A stretch of 64,000 nt of DNA, from assembly GCF_036711975.1 (NCBI RefSeq), contig NC_091966.1, positions 31,131,501-31,195,500 on the forward strand. Reading direction: 5' to 3'. Source of the DNA: Onthophagus taurus (taxonomy: Eukaryota; Arthropoda; Insecta; Coleoptera; Scarabaeidae). The first letter of the stretch is position 1. Every line of letters begins with the position of its first letter. Below the pieces are notes generated by a model that ran no database searches, was not told the DNA's origin, and saw nothing but the letters and a program-made list of their open reading frames with translations. The position numbers and the translations under genes are program-made. Below, one piece after another: positions 33,830 through 47,050 of the stretch.

Positions 33830-35530
33830 GAGGGTCAGGTCGACCAAGTGACCAAGGCTCTTTTGTCGCACTGTTTTTCAATGACCCTCAGCAAAATAAT
33901 AAGACAAAAATTGAAAAATAAAATAATTGAAATGAAATCAAGCCGATTATAAGAGCAAAAAAAATTAACAAACTTAAAAGACACCATAAGAAGCATACTT
34001 ACATATAACAAGTATATCTCAATATCTAACAGCCCCCAATCCTCCCCCCAGGCTATGAAACCACTTCAAAATAAACAAAGAAGAAGAGTGCTCAGTCAAC
34101 TTGCCGCTCACTTAAATAAGCCCTAACCCTTGCCTTAAAGGAAATCAGAGAAAGACTCTTGAAGGAATCAGGTAGCCAATTGTATAAATTAGCCATACAA
34201 TACGAAAAGCTGCATTTGAAAATTTCTAAGCGGTGGTGAGGTATCGTTAGCGTATGTTTATACCTAATATTAATACTATGGATATCTGTGCGAAATCTAA
34301 TTTTATCATAAAGGTATGGCGGATTTTTGTGTAAGATAATTTTGTGGTAGAGACACAAGCAGTGAAGAGTCCTACGCCGTGTCATGCTCAGCCAACCAGC
34401 CCATGCCAGCGTATGTGATATACGCTCCCTTCTACGGATACCAGATATAAATCGCAGACAAGTGTTTTGTAACTTTTGAATTTTAGCAGTGTGAACGCTG
34501 TCAAGACAGTAGTGATATATTACGTCACCGTAATTGAAGATGGACAACACCAAGGCATCACACAGATGCGTTCTAAGGTTCTGGTTCAAAATGTATCTGT
34601 TATTGTAAAGCAACCTTAATGTAGAGTAAGCTCTCCGTAGAAGGGACCGAACATGCCCATCAAAGCGAAGGCGCTCATCGAAACAATTTTTTTACATTTT
34701 CCCCAAAGCTAAGACGACTTCCACCCATCGCCAACTGCAAGTTAGTTTTTATAAACTCAGATGAAGCTCTATCCCCAAAAACCATAACCGATGACTTACT
34801 AGAATTAATCCGTAGACAAAGCTTGCCAGCAAGTTCTTCCATATCAGACAGTTTAAAAGAGTAAAGCAGTTGAGTATCATCAGCATAAAGGTATGGCATA
34901 CAGTGATCCAAAACATTAGCGAACCCAATTGTAGATATCAGATATAACAGAGGACCCAAAATAGAGCCCTGTGGGACACCCGATATAACATCTGCGGTAT
35001 TGGATGTACCACCATTAAGTTTAACCAACTGCTTTCGTCCAGACAAATAACTTTGTACTAAATTAATCGAACCTAAAGATAAGCCTATATAATGGAGCGG
35101 AGCCACTAGAGTATCATGATGTATTCTATCAAAAGCCTTAGAAAAATCCAAAAGTGTTAAGATAGTAACCCGTTTGTCGTCAATTGCTTTGAAGATTTCA
35201 TCTGTCACACCCAGAAGAAATCCCGGACGAAAGCCAGACTGACAACTGGGCAACACATTATAATCATTAAGATGCCAGCAAGTCTGACCGCCATGATCCT
35301 CTCACAATCCTTGGATAATATAGGCAATATACTAAGTGGCCTCAAGTCTCCCAATTCATGAGGATTTGGGGTTTTTGGAATTGGGGTCACCAGGGCGATT
35401 TTCCAAATATCAGGGAACACAGAACATTCAATAGAATAGTTAATTATATTGCACAAGAAGGGCAAAATTACAGGACAACACAATGAAAGCATTTTAACAC
35501 TTATGCCATCCATACCAACAGAGTTCGATT
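33830..35530 (-). mobile_element. Jockey/CR1-type LINE, RT region
   Basis: Three minus-strand frames in order are 35513-35205 (RPLSILPILSKDCERI), 35256-34675 and 34613-34092. The second carries [16 protein letters not shown] (motif A), GVPQGSILGPLLY (motif B), YLYADDTQLLYSF (catalytic) and CLRINSSKSSVMVFG. The third carries NTCLRFISGIRRRERIS and HTLAWAGWL. A small deletion follows SGFRPG, and frames shift twice. There is no RNase H. The arrangement fits the Jockey/CR1 side of the LINEs. The endonuclease is absent (5' truncation). Confidence 0.85.
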
Positions 35531-35929
35531 TGATTCCATATATGTATACTGTTCCGAGCTTTCATGAGTTATGGCAAAGAGAACGTCCATAGTTAGACTT
35601 TTTTTCTTTGTTGTTCTCTACAGTTCTAAACAAATTTTAACAACATTTTGTTTTTGATTTCATACATCAGTCAATGTTTCAAGCAGGACTGTATGCTACA
35701 CTGTTGAATATGATGCTTAAAACTTGCCTATTCGAAGATAGTTTAGCTCCTAGATTTTGATTCTAAAAGTAAAAAAGTCAATAAGTATTACGTACAAATC
35801 TTTCAAATGTACATTTTAAATTAAAAATTAATCATTTATTATATCAAAAAATTAATCTTTTATCCGTAATTGTTAATACAATTTTTTGTAACTCAACAGT
35901 AACACAAAAAAGGGTAAAAACAATTCAAC

Positions 35930-37610
35930 AGGATGTAAGCGATGCAAAAATAATTCGCGTGTGCGTTTAATCCGGGTGCGTTTTGTATTGTTTTCGATGG
36001 GTTTGAGCCTGGTAGATAAAACGGGGTGGTTTGGGGGGAGTTAGCGAATGAAAATACCAACAATCGCTATCGGACCAGATGCGGTGATTGATTTTGCCTA
36101 TGAAATGAATGATTTTTAATTCCGAAGCTGAGGGCTTTGTTCGCGATTCGCGACTCGGTCCCGCGCAGATGGATATATGATTTTATTCATTGCCCGTTGT
36201 TTGCCGCCGCACACCCCCTCCCTTGAACATTTTTCGAGCGTCCCCCATCGGCACGGAGTCCGCGTCGCCGCCCCCGTACCGACCGACAAATGAAAATTAA
36301 AAAGGCACAATAGGCCCCCGGATTTTTCGGACCGGGGATAATTCGATGTAAAAAACCGGATTGGTTTTCTCTGAAATGAAAAAATTATCGAAAAAAAAGT
36401 CTACCACTAAAAAAATTTAATAACAATTTTTTTTAGTTAACTCTTTAAAAAAACATCCTTAAATAAGATTCTCATTAACGCTTGAAACTCTCCAAAAACC
36501 TCATCGTTTTCATAGAACTCGAAGAGTTGAGGGTAATTAAACCGTTTTCCCCGTCAACCATCCCCTCACCTCCTCATTAAAAAATTACTTTACCGGTTCC
36601 ATTCAATGTTACGCCGCAAACCGAACCTGAAGGCTTCCGTTTTTCACTCGTCCAAGGTTCCCCTTTTCCTCCCTTACATCCCTTGAATGTTCTTTTTGTT
36701 TCTCCGCAGCAAATTACCATCGGGCAACAAGTAATTAAAGTAAAGTAGCGCTAAGGACGAGTAAACTTCGGCTACAAACTCGGTTAATACAAGAGACAGG
36801 GTCGTCTTCGGAAAAAAGACGAAAAAATCTTGCGCTTTCGAATTTAAAAGAAAAAGGATCGAAAAAAGGAGGTTATGGTTACAGATGGGGTGGAAAAACA
36901 GGTAGCGTTTGGGGAAAATGTGTTCGGAGGGATGAGTTTAAAGGGTGGGAAACTTGGCGTACAAATTAGGGGTTGCTAAGCTCACCTTCTAGAGTCAATG
37001 CGTATCCATTTAACTAATGCCATTGAAGGCTTCCTCTCTGATATAGGGGTAACACTCTACATATGTAGGGGATGAAAACTCTTTGCTTTTAAAACCTACC
37101 CTCCCTACATGTACATAAAACGTTATCTTAACATCCTTTCAATGATGATGTTTTTTTAAATCTTTTTACGATATCAATTTGATTAAATTAAATTGTTAAA
37201 AATTTTTTCTTCCAGTTATTCATGTTTGAAACTCTCGAAGGCATCGGACTGTGTTGGTTTCGTCGCGTTTCGAGCAGTGTACGAAGGGTTGGGGTATTAT
37301 TCGCGCTCGTGGACTGCAGAGTCCTCAGCAAACAATAAGGGAAATATCATCATATCCGAGAGAGAATCCGAGATTTCCATGCACGCGGCGTGAGAAGAGA
37401 CAATAGCGGCAATGTGTGGATCGGCGCCAACAGTTTCGTCGTCCTCTTCTTCCCGTTGTCTTCGTCGTCGTCATCGTTTCTGCACCGGATCCAATTCCGG
37501 TCCATTATTAAGTACAACAGAGGGAGATGCAGCCTCCGGATCGTATACCGTGGCGGCGAAGCGAAAATGAATACATTTTCATTATTCGCAACTCTCCCTT
37601 AGTCTGGTAT
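35930..37610. promoter_or_regulatory. CpG-rich island, second of three
   Basis: Marked rise in GC and CpG with C-runs and G-runs (around 36150-36330 and 37240-37570), no introns or coding pattern, and short Pro/Arg-rich chance frames. It also contains AT-rich homeodomain-like stretches. The contrast with the AT-rich surroundings suggests a conserved regulatory region, possibly of the homeobox gene at 49 kb. A noncoding first exon is another possibility. Confidence 0.35.
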
Positions 37611-38343
37611 TTCCATTTTTTTTTGCTTTACCACTTATGTACTATTTTGTAATACTTGAAACAGAGAAATATGATGATTACATAGAATAATATTAGAAGA
37701 AAAATTATAAAATTACAGCACTTTTCAGTTTACAAGCACATAACTCTTTGTGAGTGTCACAAGTTAACCCAGAATAACTCAATTTTAGCTAAAGCATTTC
37801 TTATACAGTAAAAATCCATAAGGATAGTGTTTAAGATTCATCATTTCATCAATTAATGGTCAATCAATATGATTTGTCAGAACATTTTATGTTTTCCAAA
37901 GATGTCCGAAAGATTCATAGTGTAAAGATCCATCCTCTTTCTCAAAATGGTGAAAGCAACTAAGTCTATCAACGAGGATTTCAGTAGTGATAGTCTTCTT
38001 ACTCGTTGTATAGATGGCTGTACTCAAAATAGTAATGAAAGCTTCAAGTTAACACTGTGAGCGAAGTCGTAATACGACTTCGGTTGGCAGACAATCTTGG
38101 TTATTGTCACACATATTTAACTCAACCTAACGTATAAGGCAGATAATCCATTGGGCATTTTTTAAATTAAATCAAATTTTCGCAATTTGGAAAAATGGCT
38201 GGGCAACTTGTAGAATCGGGCAGAAAAATACAAGAACAATAGAATATTAATTTGGAGGGCCTATTGTATGGCACAGCACCTCTAGATTAACGACAGATAA
38301 AAAATTATATGATTTTATCATAAGAAACATTTAACTGTTTGTC

Positions 38344-38572
38344 TAAAAAGAAGAAACAGCAACGGTAGATAAGAGATTGGGTTAAAAAGAGAAACAAATA
38401 CACTCACGAAAATGCATTGAACTATCTGCAACCAAATGAACCCAATGATTACTGAAATTTCCTGCACCTAGATGATACGTCATTGCATAAACTTCTAAAA
38501 ATGACTACACCTCAAATCAGTAAAAAGAATATGATGAGGGAGTCTGCGTTTGAGTTAAGAAGAAACAGATAT
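38344..38572 (+). mobile_element. PIF/Harbinger transposase fragment
   Basis: The plus strand reads IRDWVKKRNKYTHENALNYL, an interrupted YNFLHLDDTSLHKLL-like block, then ISKKNMMRESAFELRRNR. This corresponds to the N-terminal part of Harbinger nucleases (W...W..KR...G....L..EL, then F.N.LRM....F..LL, I.K..T.MR). Two stops interrupt it; the DDE domain is absent. Confidence 0.55.
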
Positions 38573-38599
38573 TAATTATTCAATCATTATGTTGTAACT

Positions 38600-40780
38600 T
38601 AATCACAACTACTGAAAATTATTTTTACTGGTTTTTGTTTTTGTATGTATGATAAGTTCATTTTGTACAAAATACTCATAATGATACATCACAGTCTTTC
38701 AGCAGTGTATGATGTAGATGTACTACTCAATTTTTTCCCCTCAAATAGAATTTCATTGATGTGGATAAATCTTTAGCAGCTCTATTGTCCAACTCAAACA
38801 AAACTTTTCAAATTCACTACTTTTTGCTAATGACATTAATTCTTGCGTTTCATTGAATTTCTTCTTTTTTCTTACTAATCTATCTGTTTGTTGAAAATAA
38901 ATACATCTTTGTATTTAACGGAAATATTTTATCTTGGTATCCTGTACAAAATTTATTTTAGAATTGCAGCTTTCAAAAAACAAAGATTGAATAGAAAGTT
39001 ATTTCGGATGGATTCAAATATCAATCAAATTTTCCAAGTTGAGTTGACTCAACCCAACCCAACCTGGAAATACTATTTGGGTTGAGTTGGGTTGCTTCAA
39101 TTATAGGTTTATATAGCGTTTGGCATAGATAAATAACTTCAATTTCCAAAATCCATTACATTGCTTAGAGGCGAGAAGAAGTTTCCATCTGTTTTTGTTA
39201 TAACAATCATAACAATTATAACAATCATTATTGTATTTATTTATTTATTTATTGTTACCTTTGTAGTATTATTAACTATTTCGGCAAAATCGGTCTAGCA
39301 TTATCTGTATGAGGTATTCAACTATAATCGCTTACAGTTAGTACAAATAAGATTATCATAAAAATCTATGTATAAACACCACATCAAAGAGTTAAAAACG
39401 TATTGTCAAACAAAAAGAGTTAAAAGTTATCCAGATAAAATAGATTATTTGTAATGTCATTGGCATTATCTATAATATCATTGTCATTAGCTATATTTTT
39501 AGAGGAAGTACCTGACATCGTATGACTTTGACTCGGCTACATACCAACACTGAAAATGCAGAATTAAAACACTAGGAACCTAACAGATATACATAGTTTC
39601 ATTTCAAATATTCTCGATTTGCTGATTCGTGCAAACTCTAGACATTCCAATTAATAGACTTCAAAACCATCGCAGAAAATTCGATATGAAATAATAATTT
39701 AAAAAAATTTGTCTGGTAATCTAAAATCATGAAAATTAAGATAAAAACAAGAAATATACATAATGTACCTTCGGCAATCTCATACTTATAATTTCAATTG
39801 TTAATGGATAAATTCCCCAAATTGTATTTATAACCAATAAAATTGTGGGTCCAAATCCTCGAAATCCTTGGGATATGGGCCATCCCTGATGATCACAAAA
39901 ATATTTTTCTATATGATAGAAACCGAAGGTTTTTGACATATTGATCTAGCAAGAATGTAATGTCCACGTATGATAACAATAATTATTGTTAATATATTAT
40001 TTTTTTAGATTATAGAATTAAAACAATAAAACTGTTCCCACTCTACTCCTTGCTGCAAATTAACGTAACGCAAAATAAAACTGCTGCCTTTCACTATCAG
40101 TTAAAATTCTAACCTGCAATTATTTGGGCTTGTTGGGAAAAGTACTTTTAGTTTGAATTCTTTATAGAGTTTAAAAGTTGTGTACTGTTTTTTATTATTA
40201 TTATACTTCTTTCTGTTCCTTTCTCTCTCATTCTTTTCCTCGATCGCAATTACGGCATAGATTTACTCTTCTCATGGGCACATAGTGTTACATCAAATGT
40301 CATGCAACACTTTTATGAGATGAAAAATATTGTGTTTGGAATTGTGCGAAATTTATTATAATTTATTAAATAGGAAAGATAACAGAAAGACCAAGTTTGA
40401 TATTGAAGCTATTAAAAGAGCTGTTTTGAACATAATTAATAATGACACAGCTATTTGAACAGCAGCAATCGTTCAAAATTTAATTGGATATATATACTAT
40501 TTATTACTATTCACTATATATTTTAATATTTATGTATTATTTAGATATTGTCAAAAGAAAGTTATGGGGTGAAATCTAACATAGTCAATTAGAAAGTCAA
40601 AAGAAAAATTTAGACAATGTTTATACAATGTTTCAGGAAGGTGTTCTTTCAGAACTCTCTTAACAGTATTGAAACAAAGAATTCTTGGTATATGTACATG
40701 AAAAGATACAAAACAGTCTATGTACAATACTGTTGCGTATTTTATGGTCGCCAGAATAAGTACTGGACCGTTTACGCTTT
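38600..40780. other. Intergenic DNA without recognised genes
   Basis: AT-rich. It includes a run of CAACCCAACCC-type simple sequence and its complement around 39045-39095, and a short ATTT repeat near 39235-39250. Around 40380-40470 a frame reads KTKFDIEAIKRAVLNIINN, which may be transposon-derived but is not assignable. Confidence 0.35.
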
Positions 40781-40784
40781 GTTT

Positions 40785-40940
40785 CTAGTACATTGAAGAG
40801 CAAGATGGGAATACGTGTCCAGGGATGCTCAGGAGATTTTCGGGATGAAAAACTGGAAGAAAGTCGCCGGAGATCGAGACGATTGCAAGCGATGCATTGA
40901 GGAGGCCAAGGCTCGATTTGGACTGGAGCGCCATTGAAGA
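40785..40940 (+). mobile_element. RTE-like LINE C-terminal scrap
   Basis: The plus strand reads NWKKVAGDRDDCKRCIEEAK and then ARFGLERH. This is the short C-terminal tail found after the RT of many RTE-type LINEs. Nothing else of the element remains. Confidence 0.5.
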
Positions 40941-40959
40941 AGAAGATCGTTTTATTAAG

Positions 40960-43870
40960 AACGATTTATACGCTAGCATGGTGTAACTGCCAACTAACAC
41001 TTTTTTTCTCCTATCTTTCCAAATCTATATGGTTATTATTGCTTATGCCTATAGAATCCACCTCTCTAGATTTCAAATTTTTATCAACAAATTTTTGCTA
41101 AAAAGTGAAGAAGTAATGGGAATGTAATACAATAGGTACTTTGATTCCTCGTTTTCATGACATTGAGTAACATATACTAGCTTACCTTAATTTATTGGCA
41201 CAAGAACTATATCAAAAAAACAAGACGGTTCGGATTTTTGGCAATAGAGTAGCAAACATAGAAAATATTACTATCACAATGAAAGATATAGCCACTCCAC
41301 ATACTATACTAGAATCAATGCGTTTCATAAATATGTTTCATGTAGGACGATTTCCACGTGTGATTTTCCTCTTCCCGTTGATTTTGTAAAATCTAACCAA
41401 CTCAAAAAAATTCCTCTTGACCTTGGTCAACTACTGATAAATACATTGTTACAACAGATTTAGTAAATCGTCACTGCTGAAATTCTCCGCCTAGTGTGAT
41501 TGGTTTATTATGACAAAATACTTTTCTATTTTGCAATCGGAAGTTAAACGCTGAAGCTGGTCTAGTTGAAACTGAAAAGCTGTTCTCGGCTTGTGAATGT
41601 GTACTTGGCCAAAATCAATAACTTGGTGTTTGAAGATTCCATCATATTTCATCTAAGGGTTGAAACAGTTTCTGGAATCCGTGTGGAAAGTGCGAAAAGT
41701 AAATTCTCCTAAAATATAATTCGTTGCATAGTTTGACTGCTTGGATGCAGTTGGGTTGAGTCAAAGTTATGTCTCATAAATGTAAGAACGATTGATACAA
41801 ATATCAAGATATAACAAGTAGTCATGTTAAAGTATGGAAAAAGTGGTGGTCTATGTTTTTTCGAACGGGACATCATTCTTTGCTAAATCCATTGATATCG
41901 TTAGTGCAGCTTGAAATACAAAGACGTCAATTTTAAGTGATTTGAAACGTACCTATCATTAACTAGAATGATCTGAACAGACTGGAGAACTAGTAAGCTT
42001 GATAATTGTCGTTTTGGGTTTATCAGTGGATGAATAATAAGTATATTTTGTCTTTTAGATTGTGAATTAGATCTAAAAATCAATTGAATCGGTGAATGAT
42101 CCACGTCTAATTTTTTTACTTATTGAATCGATAGAGCTATTTCCTTTAAATACATACGTTAAATTTGTTGCTCGAAACAGCGTCTCTATAACCGAGATAG
42201 GTAATTTACACAGTATTAGTCTATTGTCGTATAACCGTATTTTGCTTTACGTTCGTTATAGTTCGTACTGTTTATAAATTGTGTCAAGACAGAAAAGATG
42301 AATAGTTTTTTATTTACTCATAAAAATATAAAGCTGGGTTAGAGATACTAACACAGATAGTGATTGTTATTTAACACAAGGCTAAATTAAGTGGCTAATA
42401 AATAATATTTCTCGTAACATTTATATAGCACTAACAATATTTGCAAGACTTACATCGAACGAGGTTTGATGACTTTATCTCAATTTGTACAAAAAATATT
42501 GGGTGTGTGTTTAGATAAAATTGCACTTCCAATAAAGCCACTATAAAACATGCAGAAAATGGGTTCCATATGTTTACTAAAGTACTGCTTATGATTGACA
42601 ATTTAACCCAAAAGTCAACACAGATTTACGATTTTTATGTAATTAATAACCATATATCAAATTATTAATTTCATCATCGTAGCTATAGTTGTGTTTTTAT
42701 CAATATACAAGATGGATCAAAAATAAATACTTCAAGGTAGTAAAAGAGGGAACAATGGGCAGAAAAAGTAATATCTAATAATATTATTTAAAAAGATACA
42801 TTTGTATAAATTTTATCAACTCGCATATGGGTATTTGGCCGTGCTAAGTATTATTTATAGTAGGTGTCAATAATGAAAAACGGATCAAATAAAGTGATTT
42901 TTAGCAAATATTAACAATCAGTTATCTCTGAAACGATCTTAACAATGCTCAACAGACATTGTTTAAACTAATGTTACCTTCATAACTCCAGTTCACAAGT
43001 CATACTTTTTGCTAGGTAAACCAAAGCAAAACGACATGCATTGTCGTTTCAAATGGATCCAGTAGTAACTCAGCTTTATAATAAAATCTATTCAGCAAGT
43101 GTTAAATAATTTTCACCAGATATAACAAAGAACTTCACATCAATATATCTTCTATTTTTGTAAGACAATCAGTTAATTGTAGCTGTATTGCATTTGTAAA
43201 TGCCTTCAACCTTCATTAACTCGTTAACTGAGTACACACAAGGCTTTGTTTTGCTCCAATGTCGATTATATCTCGACCAAATCTGCCAGGAACCTGGGTT
43301 TAACTTTTAGGTATTCACCATTCAACATTGAGAATTCTGATTAATGGTTGCGTATTGTCTATTAACCACAGGGGCTTTCTCCTATATCGTGAAATTAAAT
43401 AATATAGGTCATTTAGATTAGATATGTTGTGAGATTTATGTACAATTTACTTCGTTTCTGGACGAATCTTTCTGGACGTGATACAAGACATTTGATAAAA
43501 TTTGGAAGCTAAACAACATTTCCAATTATCACAATTATATCACGGAAATACACTTTAATCAAGCAGCTACGATTAAATAACGTTATTTCAAATTAAAAGA
43601 CATTACAATGTAAATTCTATATGTTATAACTAACAATGTTCAAAACTGGAACATGGATCAATAGCAGCATTTGAAGACAACATTGCAATCATGGCAGTTT
43701 GAATATGTTATGGAGACGCTTGATAAATGGAAACAACAAAAACAAAGTACACTTTTGGATATGTATTCATACGTGAGACTACGTAGGAGCGTTAATGTAA
43801 ATAAATAAAAAAGGCGAGTTGAGTATAAAATACAACAAAAATATGTGGGAAGAAAATAAAAGTTATCAGT
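40960..43870. other. Intergenic DNA without recognised features
   Basis: No frame above about 67 codons and none of known family. I see no clear repeat or RNA gene. Confidence 0.4.
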
Positions 43871-44009
43871 ATACAGGATGTATCTGAATTACTTGGCCAA
43901 ACTTCACCAATGCGATGTATGAAACAAAAGTGTAAAAGATGTTCTTATAAACAAGTGTCTAGAAACGCTTCCTTAAAAAGATACGCACGAATTATAAAAT
44001 TGTGATTAA

Positions 44010-44790
44010 GCTGGAGCCCAGTTTGGCTTTAAAAAGGGTTTCGGCACAAGAGATTCTTTGTTTGCCTACAATGTCTTGATGCAGCAATGTCTTGATGTCA
44101 ACCAAAATGTATACGCCTGCTTTATTGGTTATAATAAAGCATTTGATAAAGTGAGACACAAACCTCGATACATGAGACATGCAAATAATAGTAAGATAGT
44201 AAAACTGGGGTGTATTCTTACGCCACTCTTCTACAACGTCTATTCAGAGGAAATCTTCACTAAAGCTCTCGGAAGGGAAACCGGTGGAATACGAGTCAAT
44301 GGCATGTAGTCGCCATCTGAGCGTGGACACAAGAACTCGGATGTTCAAATGTTATGTTTTCTCGGTCCTTTTTTTATAGTGTAGAGAGCTGGACCCTCAA
44401 TGTGTATTGCGAGCGGAAATTGGAACTCTTCGAGATGTGAGCCTAGCACAGGATGCTGAGAATATCAAGGACAGAACATATAACCAGCATGGCGATTCTG
44501 AGAAGAATGAAAAAGCATTGGGACATCCTGCATGAAGTGAAAAAAGGAAACTGCAATATCTCGGCCACATTATGAGAGGTCCGAAGTACGAGTTTTTGCA
44601 CCTCATAAACCAGGGAAAAGCTGTGGGAAGAAGATTGGAAGGAGAATAATATCCTGGGTTAGTAATCTGCGAAAATGGTTCAATGTTACGTCGTCTTACC
44701 TATTCAGGGCTGCAGTGTCCAAAGTTAACATAGCAATGATGGTAGCCAACCTCCAACCAAACGGAGGGTGTACATGAAGAAGAAGAATCT
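44010..44790 (+). mobile_element. RTE-like LINE remnant inside the mariner-like element
   Basis: The plus strand reads QFGFKKGFGTRDSLFAYNVL and then VYACFIGYNKAFDKVRHK (motif A). GCILTPLFYNVYSEEIF (motif B) and GGIRVNGM follow. Past 44400, other frames give a WTERI..ILRRMKKHWD-like block, LQYLGHIMRGPKYEFLHLI and AVSKVNIAMMVANLQ (C-terminal part). The YADD segment is deleted between 44310 and 44370. Confidence 0.8.
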
Positions 44791-44806
44791 CGCAACTACA
44801 CGAAAA

Positions 44807-45046
44807 CTATGACTGATTCGGTCTCGCAGTTTTCCTGCGAGCAAGTTGTTTTGCAACACAAGTTGTGTTAGGTGACCCCATAAAAAAATTTATCGGAGTG
44901 CAATCTGGCGAACGTGGTGGCCACGCAACTGGCCCACCTGTTACATGAAAAAGTTTATTGCCAGTTTCAAACGCTAGTATTCTGATGCTTCTTGAACCCC
45001 CATAATCTGTAGTGATAATGGATAAATGGTTGAAATAGCAAGTCAA
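44807..45046 (-). pseudogene. Mariner transposase C-terminal scrap
   Basis: The minus strand reads GGPVAWPPRSPDCTPINFFM. This is the WPPRSPDLTPLDFFLWG block that contains the last catalytic Asp region of mariner transposases. It starts close to the right inverted end, so the N-terminal half has been lost. This identifies the element as mariner-derived. Confidence 0.75.
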
Positions 45047-45459
45047 TTATTATGTTCTATTAATGTTGAAATTCGCGTGTAACTTTTTAATGAAGCATTT
45101 TTAGACACATGTTCATAGAAACTTTTTTTAAAGTTTTGTTCCATACATTGGTGAAGTTTAGCCAAGCAATTCAGATACATCCAGTGTAATGAACTGCTTC
45201 TCAACTGTGAGATGTGCTAACAAAACTATTAATTGTTATTGTAAATACACCCTGGTAACAGCCGCCATACAGACGTTTAAATAGACAGAATTGATCAAGG
45301 ACTCAAGAAATTTGTTAAGAGTTATAAGAGTCATGGAGAATGTCTATGGCACTATACAGGATGATTCTCAACCTATACGCATAAACTTCATGAGAAATAA
45401 TGAGTAATAAAAAAATTGTAGCAAAAGTCTTTTAGTTTCCTAGTTATCCATGAAATTTA

Positions 45460-46561
45460 CAGGGTGGTTCAGTTTTTAATCGGGAAACTTTACTAGGACG
45501 TAGTACTTGCCAAAATAACACAAGTTTTTTATATAAACATAGGGTCGCAACTCTTTTGTTTTCGACCTGTGAGCTGTCAAAGTTGAGCAAAAAATTTACA
45601 TTATATCTTTTATGTCGGGTATGAGTAAACCACAGAATTTGAAATTTTGTATGTATGTACTATTGGTTAATATCTTATTTTCAACCATACCTTAAACTTC
45701 CCTAGCGCCCTCTAAGGGGATGAAATTCACAACCCCTTTGATTTTTTTATAACAACTTCTTAACGCCATGGAATATTAACATAAAAAATATGAGTTGTAA
45801 AGCTTATTCATTATTGGTACTTTTTTGTAAAGCGCTGCTATTTTTTTTTCTTTATAGGTGGCTAGGGCAGTTGTGCACTTACTAGGATCTAGTACTAACT
45901 AAATAACACCAATTAATTGTGATTTTCATAAGAAAAACCATAAATAAGATTAATGCCTGTCTGAACAAATTACGTTGTTTTGAACAATATTTAAAAAATT
46001 GATACTCTTGCTTAATAACCGTCAAAAATTATTAATAACCAGCAATAATTCACTGTAAATGAAACTTACAAGTTCTCAGAGCCAACTTTTAGAATAATTT
46101 TAGCTAAACATGGCGGCACATAGCAGTACATGGCACGATATTTTATTTTTTTACACCGAAACTATTAACTTTAAAGGAAAATGCTAAATAGACAAAAAAG
46201 TACCACTAAAGAATGAGCTTTACAACCCATATTTTTTTATGTTAATATTCCATAGCGTTAAAAAGTTGTTATAAAAAAATCAAGGGGGTGGTGAATTTCA
46301 GCCCCTTAGAGGGCGCTGGGGAAATTTAAGGTATGGTTGAAAATAAGGGCTTAACCAGTAGTACATACGTACAAAGTTTCAAATTCTACGGTTTACTTAC
46401 AGCCGAAATACAAAACACAATGTAAATTTTTTTCTCAACTTTGATCGTTCATTGCTCGAAAACAAAAGAGTTGCGACCCTATGTTTCTATAAAAAAATTG
46501 TGTTATTTTGGCAAGTACTATATCCCAGTAAAGTTTCCCGATTAAAAACTGAACCACCCTG
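45460..46561. mobile_element. Foldback element, 1102 bp, nested
   Basis: Two long arms of about 450 bases are inverted copies. The outermost parts are CAGGGTGGTTCAGTTTTTAA (left) and its complement at the right end; TTTGTTTTCGA, CCCTCTAAGGGG and TATTAACATAAAAAATATG also recur in complement. A central spacer of about 200 bases has no coding capacity. TA flanks are at 45458-45459 and 46562-46563. It is non-autonomous and inserted into the element at 45357-47441. Confidence 0.85.
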
Positions 46562-46619
46562 TATATAAGATTTTAAAATGACATTAAAGCAAGTGTTCCA
46601 AGTTGTTTCCAATATTTTT

Positions 46620-47050
46620 TATACACAATTGGGCTCGCTGAATCTACGATGTCCCACTAGCGTGGCCTAAACCAATGCGCCAGGTTTTGGCTGATTCTCT
46701 CGGAAGCAGTTTGTATCTGATTTCACAATCCTTGCTCAGTATTAACTTCCTCAGCTCCAATGTTAAATACCTGTGTTAATCACTGAATGCCATCCTCAGT
46801 ATCAGCCAAGAGGACGGCATCATCTGCATAGCACACAATCTTGATTTTGTAATCATTAATACTTTGTAATGTTTGCTCTGTTCTAGTTCTTTTATTTTTA
46901 GTTTGTCGAACGTTTTGGTTGGATCAACGAAACAGAGGAAGGCCGCTTGACGTTTTTTTTCACCGGAGTTCTATCTGATACATTTTGATGCTCTCAACAT
47001 TTTCCTCAACATTGTGTGATCCGTACATGTCATTTTTCATCTCGTTACTA
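46620..47050 (-). mobile_element. LINE RT remnant
   Basis: The minus strand reads QAAFLCFVDPTKTFDKLK (motif A) and, in another frame after a deletion, KIVCYADDAVLLADTEDGIQ (catalytic block, plus 46790-46850). A TQVFNIGAEEVN-like stretch follows. It resembles RT fragments of the RTE-like LINEs elsewhere in the window. Confidence 0.75.

Larger units (their letters stand above)
43874..45186. mobile_element. Mariner-like element with ~150-bp inverted ends
   Basis: Left end CAGGATGTATCTGAATTACT pairs with the complement of the right end (CACTGGATGTATCTGAATTG). Similarity runs on for about 150 bases (AAACTTCACCAATG, GTGTCTA.AAA.GCTTC). TA flanks both ends (43872-43873, 45187-45188). Inside are a mariner transposase scrap (44807-45046) and an inserted LINE remnant (44010-44790). 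Confidence 0.75.

Noticed and set aside
37193..37602. Short frames in the second CpG-rich island as a gene
   Set aside because: No consistent frame, no introns, and Ser/Arg runs typical of GC-rich noncoding DNA.
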